From Strigamia acuminata (taxonomy: Eukaryota > Arthropoda > Chilopoda > Geophilomorpha > Linotaeniidae), in the NCBI GenBank assembly GCA_949358305.1, contig OX442315.1, positions 15,154,427 to 15,218,426 on the forward strand: DNA of 64,000 bases, read 5' to 3'. Both the position numbers and the translations under genes were made by a program. The first letter of the stretch is position 1; the number at the start of each line of letters is the position of its first letter. Positions 41,048 to 51,700 of this stretch are shown piece by piece. Under the pieces are notes generated by a model. It saw only the letters and a list, made by a program, of their open reading frames with translations. It searched no databases and was not told the origin of the DNA.

Positions 41048-43240
41048 GTCATTCAGGGGTCATTGAGGAGTAATTTAAGGGTCGTCCAGGGGTCGTTCAG
41101 GGGTCGTCCAGGAGTCGTCCAGAGGTCGCCCAGAGGTCATTTAGAAGTCGTCTAGAGGTCGTCCAGAGGTTGTCCAGAGGTCGTCTAGAGGTCGTCCAGA
41201 GGTTGTCTAGAGGTCGTCCAGAGGTTGTCCAGAGGTTGTTCAGAGGTCTCCCAGAGGTCATCTAGAGGTCGTCTAGAGGTTGTCCAGAGGTCATCTAGAG
41301 ATTGTCCAGAAGTCGTTTAGAGGTTGTCCAGAGGTCGTCAAGAGGTCGTCCAGAGGTCGTCAAGAGGTCGTCAAGAGGTCGTACAGGAGTCGTCCAGAAG
41401 TCGTCCAGAGGTCGTTTAAAAGTTGTCCAGAGGTTGTCTAGAGGTCGTCTAGAGGTCGTCCAAAGGTCGTCTAGAGGTTGTTCAGAGGTCGTCCAGAAGT
41501 CGTCCAGAGGTCGTCTAGAGGTTGTCCAGAGGTCGTTTTGAAGTCGTCTAGAGGTCGTCCAGAGGTTGTCCAGAGGTCGTCCAGAGGTTGTTCAGAGGTC
41601 ATCCAGAGGTCGTCCAGAGGTCGTCCAGAGGTTGTCCAGAGGTCGTCCAGAAGTCGTCCAGAAGTCGTCCAGAGGTTGTTCAGAGGTCATCCAGAGGTTG
41701 TCCAGAGGTTGTTCAGAGGTCATCCAGAGGTTGTCTAGAGGTCGCCCAGAGGTCGTTCAGAGGTAATTTAGAAGTCGTCCAGAGGTCATCCAGAGGTTGT
41801 CCAGAGGTCATCCAGAGGTCGTCCAGAAGTTGTCCAGAGGTCGTCCAGAGGTCGTCCAGAGGTCGTCCAGAGGTCGTTTAGAAGTCGTCTAGAGGTTGTC
41901 CAGAGGTCGTTTAGAGGTCGTCCAGAGGTCGTTTAGGGGTCGTCCAGAGGTTGTCCAGAGGTTGTTCAGAGGTCATCCAGAGGTCGTCCAGAAGTCGTCC
42001 AGAGGCCGTCCAGAGGTTGTCTAGAGGTCGTCCAGAGGTTGTCCAGAGGTTGTTCAGAGGTCTCCCAGAGGTCATCTAGAGGTCGTCTAGAGGTTGTCCA
42101 GAGGTCATCTAGAGATTGTCCAGAAGTCGTTTAGAGGTTGTCCAGAGGTCGTCAAGAGGTCGTCCAGAGGTCGTCAAGAGGTCGTCAAGAGGTCGTACAG
42201 GAGTCGTCCAGAAGTCGTCCAGAGGTCGTTTAAAAGTTGTCCAGAGGTTGTCTAGAGGTCGTCTAGAGGTCGTCCAAAGGTCGTCTAGAGGTTGTTCAGA
42301 GGTCGTCCAGAAGTCGCCCAGAGGTCGTCCAGAGGTTGTCCAGAGGTCGTTTTGAAGTCGTCTAGAGGTCGTCCAGAGGTTGTCCAGAGGTCGTCCAGAG
42401 GTTGTTCAGAGGTCATCCAGAGATCGTCCAGAGGTCGTCCAGAGGTTGTCCAGAGGTCGTCCAGAAGTCGTCCAGAAGTCGTCCAGAGGTTGTTCAGAGG
42501 TCATCCAGAGGTCGTCCAGAGGTTGTTCAGAGGTCATCCAGAGGTCGTCCAGAGGTCGCCCAGAGGTCGTTCAGAGGTAATTTAGAAGTCGTCCAGAGGT
42601 CATCCAGAGGTCGTCCAGAGGTCATCCAGAGGTCGTCCAGAGGTCGTCCAGAGGTCGTCCAGAGGTCGTCCAGAGGTCGTCCAGAGGTCGTCCAGAGGTC
42701 GTCCAGAGGTCGTTTAGAAGTCGTCTAGAGGTTGTCCAGAGGTCGTCCAGAGGTCGTCCAGAGGTCGTTTAGGGGTCGTCCAGAGGTTGTCCAGAGGTTG
42801 TTCAGAGGTCATCCAGAGGTCGTCCAGAGGTCGTCCAGAGGTTGTCCAGAGGTCGTCCAGAGGTCGTCCAGAAGTCGTCCAGAGGTTGTTCAGAGGTCAT
42901 CCAGAGGTCGTCCAGAGGTTGTTCAGAGGTCATCCAGAGGTTGTCCAGAGGTCGCCCAGAGGTCGTTCAGAGGTAATTTAGAAGTCGTCCAGAGGTCATC
43001 CAGAGGTCGTCCAGAGGTCATCCAGAGGTCGTCCAGAGGTCGTCCAGAGGTCGTCCAGAGGTCGTCCAGAGGTCGTTTAGAAGTCGTCTAGAGGTCGTCC
43101 AGAGGTCGTCCAGAGGTCGTTTAGGGGTCGTCCAGAGGTTGTCCAGAGGTCGTCTAGAGATTGTCCAGAGGTCGTCCAGAGGTTGTCTAGAGGTCATCCA
43201 GAGGTCGTCCAGAGGTCGTCCAGAAGTCGTCCAGAAGTCG
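41048..43240. repeat. 11-bp satellite array with higher-order repeats
   Basis: About 199 copies of GTCGTCCAGAG (variants GTTGTCCAGAG, GTCATCCAGAG, GTCGTTTAGAA). A block of at least 320 bp at about 41222 recurs at 42036, 814 bp (74 units) away. The rare variant AGGTAATTTA recurs at 41761, 42575 and 42971 (74 and 36 units). Long open frames on both strands are repeat artefacts. Confidence 0.95.
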
Positions 43241-43402
43241 TCATTGTTCTGATTTGCTTGATCAAATCTCAGGTGGAAAGATCGGACTATTTTTGTCAAG
43301 GTCGCTACCTTCTGTGGATTGCTGCCATTGGCTGTTGTGAGGTGGTGATGCTAGTGTAATGTGGGTTCAAACTATGATTGAACTGGAAAATGTTGCGACA
43401 AT
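43241..43402 (-). repeat. Orphan copy of the BTB-I promoter segment
   Basis: GTCATTGTTCTGATTTGCTTG, then ATCGGACTATTTTTGTCAAGG and GGATTGCTGCCATTGGCTGTTG match 38370-38480. On the minus strand this promoter points straight into the 11-bp satellite; no BTB gene follows. Confidence 0.6.
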
Positions 43403-44216
43403 CACTGGAAAAAATTAAGGCTTTAATGTAAATTTGTACTTTCGGCTTTGTAAAGTCACATTAGAAAGATTGTAAGATTGTAAATTTCAAATTTGTCAAA
43501 TTTAACAAGAATTTTAATTTAAATTTAATTTTAAATTTGTCAGGCTTAACAATAAATTTAATTTAATTTTAATTCTTTTTTTTAATTTTATTATTTTAAA
43601 CATGAAATATGTTATTTTAAACTTCTAAATTTATTATAATTTATTTCAAAATATTTACATGTGAATATTTTCATTATTCCATGAAAATAAATCCCATGAA
43701 AATAAATCCCATGAAATTAAGCTAAATTCCATTAAATTTTTATAAAAATCTCACATAAGATATGCTGAGGATTCACAGCCTCAATCAAAAAAGTGAACAA
43801 AATCAATGTCCTGGTTGTTAGATATTCTAAAACCAAATTAAGATGTAAAATTACAGAATTTATATCACCTTTTTGTTTCATTTAACTCCAACAATGATAT
43901 TCTAATTAAGTTTTGAAGTAAAATTGATAGAACCAACCCCATATTTAACAAATGTAAATTTCTTAGTTTTTTATTTTTGAAATATATCGCCAGCTGGTGA
44001 TAAACTCAGACATTAACTTTACAAGTCATTTACAAGCAACTTAAATTTAATGTAAATGTCGAATTTACACATGAAATTTACAAAGTGTGTAAATTCAATG
44101 TTAAATGTCTAATTTGTCTTCGATTTTACAACAACTTTACAAAAACTGTAAAGCTCACATTTCCACATTAACTTTTGGAACATTTACAATTTGTAAAGCC
44201 ATATTTTTTTCCAGTG
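43403..44216. mobile_element. 814-bp CACTGG-ended MITE
   Basis: Ends CACTGGAAAAAATTAAGGC and TTTTTTTCCAGTG; the interior is A/T-rich with many AATTTACA/TGTAAATT words. Comparison with 38555-38575 shows the empty site GACAATGTCATTT, so it inserted with a short AAT duplication. Same family as 11981-12147. No coding capacity. Confidence 0.7.
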
Positions 44217-44574
44217 AATGTCATTTCTTGGATATTCATATCAGAAACTATGGATCAGTTCAAATACACAACCAGTTTAAATGAGATAAGTCGATCTATA
44301 GATCTGATTTGAATGGAAGTAAGAAAATAATCAAACAAATTGAATTTACAATTTTTATTGCTTTGTCATCCTCATCCCAGTAAAAAATAATAAAACGTCC
44401 AGATATTACATTGAAGTGTGTGTTGTAGCAACGAATTATAACACTAAAACAAAAACCTCACATCCGTCCAGCAAAATTCAGACTAAAGTTCACAATGGTC
44501 GATAAATCCAGTAAATCTCACGTTATTATAGTTAACACTCGTGCGGGAAATTTAAAAAGTGCCATTTGTTTAAC

Positions 44575-46248
44575 CTAAAGACTTGCATCAAAATAGATGC
44601 AACCTTCAAAATTTTCTTTGATCCCATACTCTTTAACCAGCAACATCGTCTTCAGAGAATAAATATTACACGCCATCTTTGTTTTCTCGAATATCAAACA
44701 GTCGTCGTCGTAAGAAACGTACAAAATGACGTCACCCGTAATATTCGGCGATGGGACCACGCTCCAACGGTCACTTTCAATATCGTAAACTAACAAACAA
44801 CTGTCGGGACATTTTTGGATAAAAATTAATTTCCCCGTTGAATTCCTGCGCAGATTTTTACACTTTACACTTTGCCAACTGCCCGGCAATTTCTCTCTCG
44901 TTCTCCAACTCCTCAACCGTCTATCCACAATTTTCATGCGCCGTTCATCAATTTCGAAGAAATAGGTTTCACCAGTGGCCAAAAGCATGCACTTGAAAGC
45001 GTCAGGCAGATACTCAAAAGAACTCCTCCGCCATGTCCACAATTCAAAATTAAAACACGAATACCCGACGTTCGAATATCGAAAGAATATCTCTTTGTAA
45101 TTCGCAGTTTCGCTCGTAATTTTATGAAGACTACCGGTAACCGTCGGTCCCACATTAATAAAGAATGTTTCGCCCGTGTCATGATGGCGAGCGTGAAACC
45201 CCACGTGATCATCTCCGTACAAACTAAAATAAAACAGCTTTCTCGTGCTCGAAACTGCCGGAAAATAGTCGATTGGTGTAAAGCTGTCATCTAGATCAAA
45301 TGGTTTCGAGCCAGGCATCCAATCCTCGTCGCTTAGCAACGAGGCCGAATGTTCGCACTTTTCCGCATCGACTTCGAAAGCAAAAATTCGAATTTCTCGC
45401 GCACAAATAATCAGCCATCTGGACAAGGCTTCCTCTCCTAAAGCGTTGTACAAACATGATTTAATGACTATTTCAGTTTGTAACAGTTTTCGGAGAGAAT
45501 AGTCCGCTAGTTTCTTCGTATCGCATTTGGAGAGCAATTCCGGTAGAACGTTAGCATTGTTTTCTTGTTGGTCATGCGTCTTCAGTTCCCAATTGAGCAG
45601 AAATATGACAAAATGCTCCAAATTAAAGGGTTTCATCTTAAAAACGAGACTTTCTAATTGTTTTGCAGTGATATCGGAAAGTATGTCCGTCTCCAAGATC
45701 CGTTTCATGTTCATTAAGACGAATGTTTGAACCTTGTTGATCGTCTCGTCCTGATTGAACATTTCCGCCATCTGCCAAATCTTTAAAAATGTATCCAGAG
45801 TGATCGGGTTGCAATGTAACGTCCAATACTTATCGAATAAGCCTTTCAACTGCATTTTGTCAGCGGTCATAATTATTTCCCATATTACGCTGTCCGTCAT
45901 TTCGGTTGGGATGGGAATATCTTGCGCGTAGACGAATTTGATTACGACGTTGATGACTTCCATTGATGTGTCGGGTAGGGATATCACGTTTTGTTCGTTC
46001 TCGATGCTGCCTTCGCTGAATATCACTCGGAAGTAGTCACTGCCGGCGACTAACATGCATTTGTGGGCTTTGACGTGGCCATCTTTGCAATTCAGAACGA
46101 CCGTCTCGGTTTTGGCGTCGTTTCTTGAATTGTATAAATTGGTCAAAATTAAGTTCTTTTGAGTTTGTTGGGGATTCTCATCAATTTCGGCATGTGATTC
46201 TGATTCATTGCCACTCAATCGGATTTTTTTGTTGTTGTTGGATGTCAT
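44575..46248 (-). CDS. BTB-K: BTB-BACK-kelch-like protein
   Basis: Intact frame, 557 codons from ATG 46248 (MTSNNNKKIRLSG). The frame stays open ten codons upstream (CCCPCTHKN) but without ATG. BTB: CKDGHVKAHKCMLVAGSDYF, FSEGSIENEQN, YAQDIPIPTEMT. BACK: TFLKIWQMAEMFNQDE. C-terminal blocks: YFPAVSSTRKLFYF, TYFFEIDERRMKIVDRR, CPDSCLLVYDIESDRWSVV. Its first 130 codons and 300 bp of 5' flank are almost the same as those of pseudogene O, 12 kb away, except for a 21-bp promoter deletion and a transposon relic in O. Confidence 0.9.
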   Translation of the reverse strand: MTSNNNKKIRLSGNESESHAEIDENPQQTQKNLILTNLYNSRNDAKTETVVLNCKDGHVKAHKCMLVAGSDYFRVIFSEGSIENEQNVISLPDTSMEVINVVIKFVYAQDIPIPTEMTDSVIWEIIMTADKMQLKGLFDKYWTLHCNPITLDTFLKIWQMAEMFNQDETINKVQTFVLMNMKRILETDILSDITAKQLESLVFKMKPFNLEHFVIFLLNWELKTHDQQENNANVLPELLSKCDTKKLADYSLRKLLQTEIVIKSCLYNALGEEALSRWLIICAREIRIFAFEVDAEKCEHSASLLSDEDWMPGSKPFDLDDSFTPIDYFPAVSSTRKLFYFSLYGDDHVGFHARHHDTGETFFINVGPTVTGSLHKITSETANYKEIFFRYSNVGYSCFNFELWTWRRSSFEYLPDAFKCMLLATGETYFFEIDERRMKIVDRRLRSWRTREKLPGSWQSVKCKNLRRNSTGKLIFIQKCPDSCLLVYDIESDRWSVVPSPNITGDVILYVSYDDDCLIFEKTKMACNIYSLKTMLLVKEYGIKENFEGCIYFDASL

Positions 46249-46294
46249 GTTTTTGTGTGTACACGGACAACAACACACTTCGGTGAAAATTTAT

Positions 46295-46348
46295 CTAGGA
46301 CTATACATGACTAAGTTTTATCGTTTATTTCGTGGCGCCGTCTAGTGA
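46295..46348 (-). promoter_or_regulatory. Promoter module of BTB-K
   Basis: Sense strand: TCACTAGACGGCGC (46335-46348, 12 of 14 CTCF consensus positions), then AGTCCTAG (46295-46302), 47 bases before the start codon. Confidence 0.5.
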
Positions 46349-46616
46349 ACGTTTTAGTGAACTAAAAAAGTAAATTTGTATTTACATTTATGGTATTTTA
46401 TTTTTTTCAAGTTTTATTTTCACTAGATGAAAAGTTTTCTTTCTCATACAAAAGAGTGTCAGAATAAATTTCAAAAAAATTAAGAAATTTCCGCAAGTGA
46501 CAATTCATATTTACAATTTTTATTTTTATTTTCGTCCGAACAAAAGGGGCAACAAAATATCCAGATACTTTCGAAATTAGCAAATGTAAAAACCCGGAAT
46601 CTATTTAACTGTTGGC

Positions 46617-48308
46617 TCATACACTCTTAAGACACGCATCAATATAGATGTGACCATTAAAATTTTCATTTATCGCATACTCTTTAACCACCTTCATCGT
46701 CTCCAACGAATAAACATTATACGCCATGTTTGTTTTTTCGACTATCAAACAGTCCTTGTCGTACGAAACGTACAAAATTAGATCACCCGTGATTTTCGGC
46801 GCCGAAACCATGCTCCAACCGTCATATTCAACATCGTAAATCAACAGACGACTGAAGGGACATTTTTGGAAAAAAATCAATTTCTCCGCCGAATTCGTGC
46901 GCAGACTTTTACACTTTAAACTTTTCCAATTGCCCAGCAATTTCACTCTCGTCGTGCAACGCCCCGACTCTTTATCCACAATTTTCATGCGCCTTTCATC
47001 CACCTCGAAGAAATAAATGTCACCCATTGCCAAAAGCATGCGCTTGCAATCGGCAATCTGATCGTCGAAATCAACTGTCCGCCACGTCATCAATTCGAAA
47101 TTAAAACACGAATATAAAACATTCGAACACCGGAAGAACACCTCGTTGCAATTTGCAGCTTCGCTCGAAATTTTATTCAAAAAAATCACCGTTGTTTCTT
47201 CGGTATTAAGGACCTTGTTGCCCGTTTCCTCCTCGATGACGTAAAACTTTGAGTGTTCTTGGGAGATATTGAAATAAAACACGTTCCCGGTGCTCGAAAC
47301 TGTCGGAAAATAGTCGATTGGTGTTTCTCCGTCCTTCAGATGCACTTGTCCACTACTGGTCATCCAGCCCAAGTCGCTCAGCAACGATACTGAACGTTCG
47401 CACTTTTCCGCGTTGATTTCAAAAGCGATAATTTGGACTTCTCGCGCCGAACTTGCCAACCACCTGGACGTGGATAATTTGCTCAAAGCGTTGTGCAAGA
47501 ATGCTGAGTCGACGACTATGTCAGTTTCTAGCAGTTTTCGGAGCGTAGAGTCCGGTAGTGTCTCCATGTCGCATTTAGAGAACAAATTCGTTAGAACGTC
47601 GGCGTTGTTGTTGTTTTGTCGTTGATCACGTGTCTTCAGTTCCCAACGGAGCAGAAATATGACAAATTCACCCAATTTTCCGGGTTTCACCTTGTGAATG
47701 AGGCTTTCTAATTGTGCCAAAGTGATGTTCGAAAAGATGTCCGACTCCGAGATTTGTTTCATGTTCATTAAGACGAATGTTTGAACCGTGTCGATCGTTT
47801 CGTCTTGATCGAACATTTCCGCCATCTGCCAAACATTCAAACATTTATCCGAAGTTATAGTGTTGCAATACTCGTTCCAAAACTTATCAAATAAACCTTT
47901 TAATTGCATTTTGTCAGCGGTCATAATTATTTCACGTATCAGGCAGTCTGGCATTTTGGGCCGAGTGGGAATGTCTTGCGCGTACACGTATTTGATGACG
48001 ATGTTCATGATTTCCATTGAAGTGTCGGGAAGAGATATCATGTTTCGTTTGTTTTCCAAGCTGCCTTCACTCAATATTGCCCGGAAGTAGTCACTGCCGG
48101 CGACTAACACGCATCTGTGCGCACGTAAGCGCCCATCTCTGCACTTCAGAACAACTGTCTCGGCTTTAGCTTCGTTTCTTGAATTGTATAAATTGGTCAA
48201 AATAATTTTGTTGTGATTCTCTTCAGTTTCGTCCTGTGATTTTGAATCAACGTCATTTAATCGGATTCTTTTGTTGGATTTGGACGTCGACGTATTATTA
48301 TTACCCAT
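46617..48308 (-). CDS. BTB-L: BTB-BACK-kelch-like protein with an LTR element in its leader
   Basis: Intact frame of 563 codons from ATG 48308 (MGNNNTSTSKSN, a possible N-myristoylation site). BTB: CRDGRLRAHRCVLVAGSDYF, YAQDIPTRPKMP. BACK: NVWQMAEMFDQDETIDTVQ. C-terminal blocks are complete (YFPTVSSTGNVFYF, IYFFEVDERRMKIVDKE, LLIYDVEYDGWSMV). A Copia-type element inserted 50 bases upstream, at 48358-48362, separates the gene from its old 5' flank, which now lies beyond 52124. Expression would depend on read-out from the LTR or on long-range read-through; the coding region shows no decay yet, consistent with a young insertion. Confidence 0.9.
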   Translation of the reverse strand: MGNNNTSTSKSNKRIRLNDVDSKSQDETEENHNKIILTNLYNSRNEAKAETVVLKCRDGRLRAHRCVLVAGSDYFRAILSEGSLENKRNMISLPDTSMEIMNIVIKYVYAQDIPTRPKMPDCLIREIIMTADKMQLKGLFDKFWNEYCNTITSDKCLNVWQMAEMFDQDETIDTVQTFVLMNMKQISESDIFSNITLAQLESLIHKVKPGKLGEFVIFLLRWELKTRDQRQNNNNADVLTNLFSKCDMETLPDSTLRKLLETDIVVDSAFLHNALSKLSTSRWLASSAREVQIIAFEINAEKCERSVSLLSDLGWMTSSGQVHLKDGETPIDYFPTVSSTGNVFYFNISQEHSKFYVIEEETGNKVLNTEETTVIFLNKISSEAANCNEVFFRCSNVLYSCFNFELMTWRTVDFDDQIADCKRMLLAMGDIYFFEVDERRMKIVDKESGRCTTRVKLLGNWKSLKCKSLRTNSAEKLIFFQKCPFSRLLIYDVEYDGWSMVSAPKITGDLILYVSYDKDCLIVEKTNMAYNVYSLETMKVVKEYAINENFNGHIYIDACLKSV

Positions 48309-48362
48309 TTTAATTTTTCATAATTTTGCACGAATGCACACACAATTTTTAAACAGCCATTT

Positions 48363-48578
48363 TGTTGGACATATGTGTGTCGGCCGCCAATACGTCGCGA
48401 GAGGGCGCTCGGACGTTCCGCGCCTGTCGCTGATACGTCCAAGAAACGTCCATTCTGTAACAGCCAATCATGGCTAAGTGTCATCATATTTAACCTGTGA
48501 ATTGTTCTAAATAAAATCACTTGTATTTCTTTAACCCTACGATGATGTTGCATTATTTCAACCACACGATTTCCAACA
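48363..48578 (+). repeat. 5' LTR of the Copia-type element
   Basis: Contains CCAAT (AGCCAATCATGG), a TATTTAA-like box and AATAAA (48510-48515). Same sequence as 51908-52123. Confidence 0.93.
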
Positions 48579-48580
48579 AA

Positions 48581-48592
48581 TGGTAGCAGATG
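48581..48592 (+). other. Primer-binding site, initiator-Met tRNA type
   Basis: TGGTAGCAGATG, two bases after the 5' LTR; the first ten bases complement the 3' end of animal initiator tRNA-Met. Confidence 0.7.
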
Positions 48593-48733
48593 AACGGTTA
48601 ACAATCCACCGACGACGTTAAAGATACCTGACGATTACAAGTCAAAACACGAGGCGTACAAACTCGAAGAAGAAAAGACGAGCAGTAAAAGTCTGAAAAT
48701 TTTGAGCGAGCACGTGTTTTTTGAGAAAACGAC

Positions 48734-51700
48734 ATGACGGATTCAACGACGAAAATCCGCAACCAGATAGAATTGTTACACGACGGTAACTATTTGCTGT
48801 GGTCCAAACGAGTAAAGGCCGCACTCAATGAACGAGATTTGTGGGACACCGCGATCGAAGAGACGGAGCCCAAACGACCAGTTAAGGGAGAGGCGACCCA
48901 CGATGAGGACGAGAAAACGTGGAAAACGTGGCGGAAGAGCAACAACGCCGCGAAGGGAATACTGATCGGAACCCTAAACGATGAGCAGGTACTACGTTAC
49001 GACGACGCATTAACCGCTAAACAACTTTGGGACGACATAAAGAAAAATATGGAGATCGATACAACAGATCTCCAGTACGAGTGCTTGGACGAGTTGCTGC
49101 GCCTCAAAATGACCGCGAAAGAGACAATAGACCAGTACGTAAACCGAGTCGAGGCACTGAGAACTAAATGCGCCTCGTACGGAGGGGATATAAAGGAAAC
49201 TCAGGCCAAATACGCGATATTAAGGGGATTGCGAGAAGAATTCGACGCCACGGCCGAGGGCATCAGAGCAAATAAAACGACTACACTACAAGATGCGCGA
49301 AAAATTTTGAGATCACGTGAAACGCAGAACAACATAAAAATCGAAGGAAGCGCGGACGTCGCGTACAGAGCGGATGGCCGGAAGAAGTTTGAAAAACGTG
49401 AAGTCACGAGGAAGTGTTATAATTGTAACAAACCTGGACACATGGCGAGTGATTGCAAAAACCCAATTTTCTGCTTCAACTGCGAAGGGAGCGGGCACAA
49501 GACGTCAGCTTGCACAAAACCAAAGAGAGAGAGAACGAATACCAAACGTGCCACATTCAAGCGGAACCTGGAACCCGAAGGAAACTTGTGCGCGACTGAA
49601 ATTTCGACACCTACGGAAGCCGTGAGGAAAGAATATCGATTCCCAAGATCCGACGACGGCAATACGTGGAGCGGCGCTGACGGACGCACGTGGCACGACG
49701 CCGATGAACAAAAAGAAGAATGCCACATCGTGGACGACAATGAGAAGAGCGAAGACGACGACGCGGAGAAGGAAAACGATGATGCGGAGGACGAAGACGA
49801 CGATACGTGGAACAACGACGATGATAGAAGAAGAGATAAAATCCGATTCAGATTTAACGTTTTTGGCGATTATGAAATAGACGACGAATATGATCCAGAT
49901 TACGAAGAAGACGATGACGAATTTGAAGAGAACGACGAAGAAATTGGCGAGACGAACGTAAAAATTGACGAGACGAACGTAAAAATTGGCGAGACGAACG
50001 TAAAAATTGGCGAGACGAACGTAAAAATTGACGAGACGAACGTAAAAATTGGCGAGACGAACGTAAAAATTGACGAGACGAACGTAAAAATTGGCGAGAC
50101 GAACGTAAAAATTGGCGAGACAAACGTAAAAATCATCGAGAAAAACGAAGAATCGGATGATTTTGAAAACAAGAATGCCAAACTTGATTCAAAACGAGCG
50201 GACATTGCTGCGGAGCGAGCGGAAGTAGATGCGAAACTAGAAGAAATTAATGCAAAGTTAGCAAAGCTTGACGAGAAACTTGGCGAATTCGACGTAAAAG
50301 AAGCTAGATTGGATGCGAAATTGGCTAGATTTGTCGTAAAATTACAAGAGTCTGACGTAAACGAGTTGAATGAATCGGTACCGTGCAGAAAAACGCAAGT
50401 CGGGAATTTTTTCGAAACAAAACCAGACGAGTCCGATGCGAAATTAAACAAGTTTAAAGCGGAGATTTCCGAATTCGATGCGCAACACAAGTCGACACCT
50501 GAAGTAGATCCTGATGCTTTACTCGGAAACGACGAATCCGTGACCGAAAATCAAAAGGAGAACGAGGAACGAAATGTAAAATTCGACGAGAACGAGTTGG
50601 GCGCGCCGATGCTACGCAGTGAAGCCGATACCGCGAAGCAACCCGAATACACCGACTTGGAGATCGAATCTGAAATCAAGACGAGTTCTGACGAAGAAAA
50701 ATTCAAGCACGCAGATGAAAATGACGAAATAATAGACGGGAATCGAGAGGAGAACGCGCAAGATGAAATCCAAAGCGAACCGCCACCGCCCACTCAACGA
50801 CGCGCGCCGAGATCCACGATGGCAGAGTGCCAAGTTCAAAATCTCGCAGAAAAAACGGCGAGCGAAGAAGAACTAATGCGAATAAAATCAAGAGCGATGG
50901 CCAACGTATCGGAAGAAATCGAACCCTACTACGACGAAATGGAACCGATTAAATCCGAGGAGTGGATGGACGAGGAGATGAAGTTGATGTCAAAACAATT
51001 TCGGAGTGCGAAGAAAGCCGTGAATTCGATCGAGTCTTGGGGACGAATGAAGAAGATAGAAGACAAGATCGAGACCGAGCGTGAACAAGTTACAAGTTCA
51101 ATGGCCAGTATTTCGAAAGGGATCGAAGCGGTACACTCGATTGGTTCCGACAGGGTTGGGCCGAGTTCGAACGAAAATCAAGTGTGCAATTACAAAGTAA
51201 ACAACGGTGAGAGGAGTGACGACGACTGCGACACATGGAGCAAGGACGTACGCACGAGGAGCGACTTGGGAAGTGAAAGGGTCGAATCCAACGCAAAGCA
51301 CGACGTTTTGGACGCAGAATACAAGATCGAGCGCGACGACAATCAAAAACGTAGTAAATTCGTGCTTGACCAAGATGGGCCCGACGACAAGACACAAGAC
51401 GAGTTTAATGCGGGATTGGATAGACTCGACAAAATTTCCAAGAACGATGGAGAAGGACGCGATTTACAAGCTGCAAGCCTGGAAGAGAAGATCGGTGCAG
51501 ACTTACAAAGTTCAAAGTACGATGGAATCGGCGTGAGACACGACGAAGATGGTGAGAATTACGATTCGGTCAAATTGCTCCTACACGAAGAAAGCAAACG
51601 CGAAATTTTCGAGAGCAAAGACGTGACCCCAAATGGTAAAATCAGAACGAATCGCAAAAAGAAGAAAAAACGCAGACGCCGAAAATACGGGAAAACACCG

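Noticed and set aside
41302-43299. Many open frames with SSRGRPEVVQR-type repeats
   Set aside because: Products of the 11-bp satellite; frames start and stop at unit variants and none has a distinct start or end.
44575-46278. Start of BTB-K at 46278 (CCCPCTHKN extension)
   Set aside because: The codon there is GTG, not ATG; the first ATG is at 46248. The same applies to BTB-O (58173 versus 58143).
49854-50123. Minus-strand frame of SSRQFLR repeats
   Set aside because: Shadow of the [GD]ETNVKI repeat in the Copia-type Gag.
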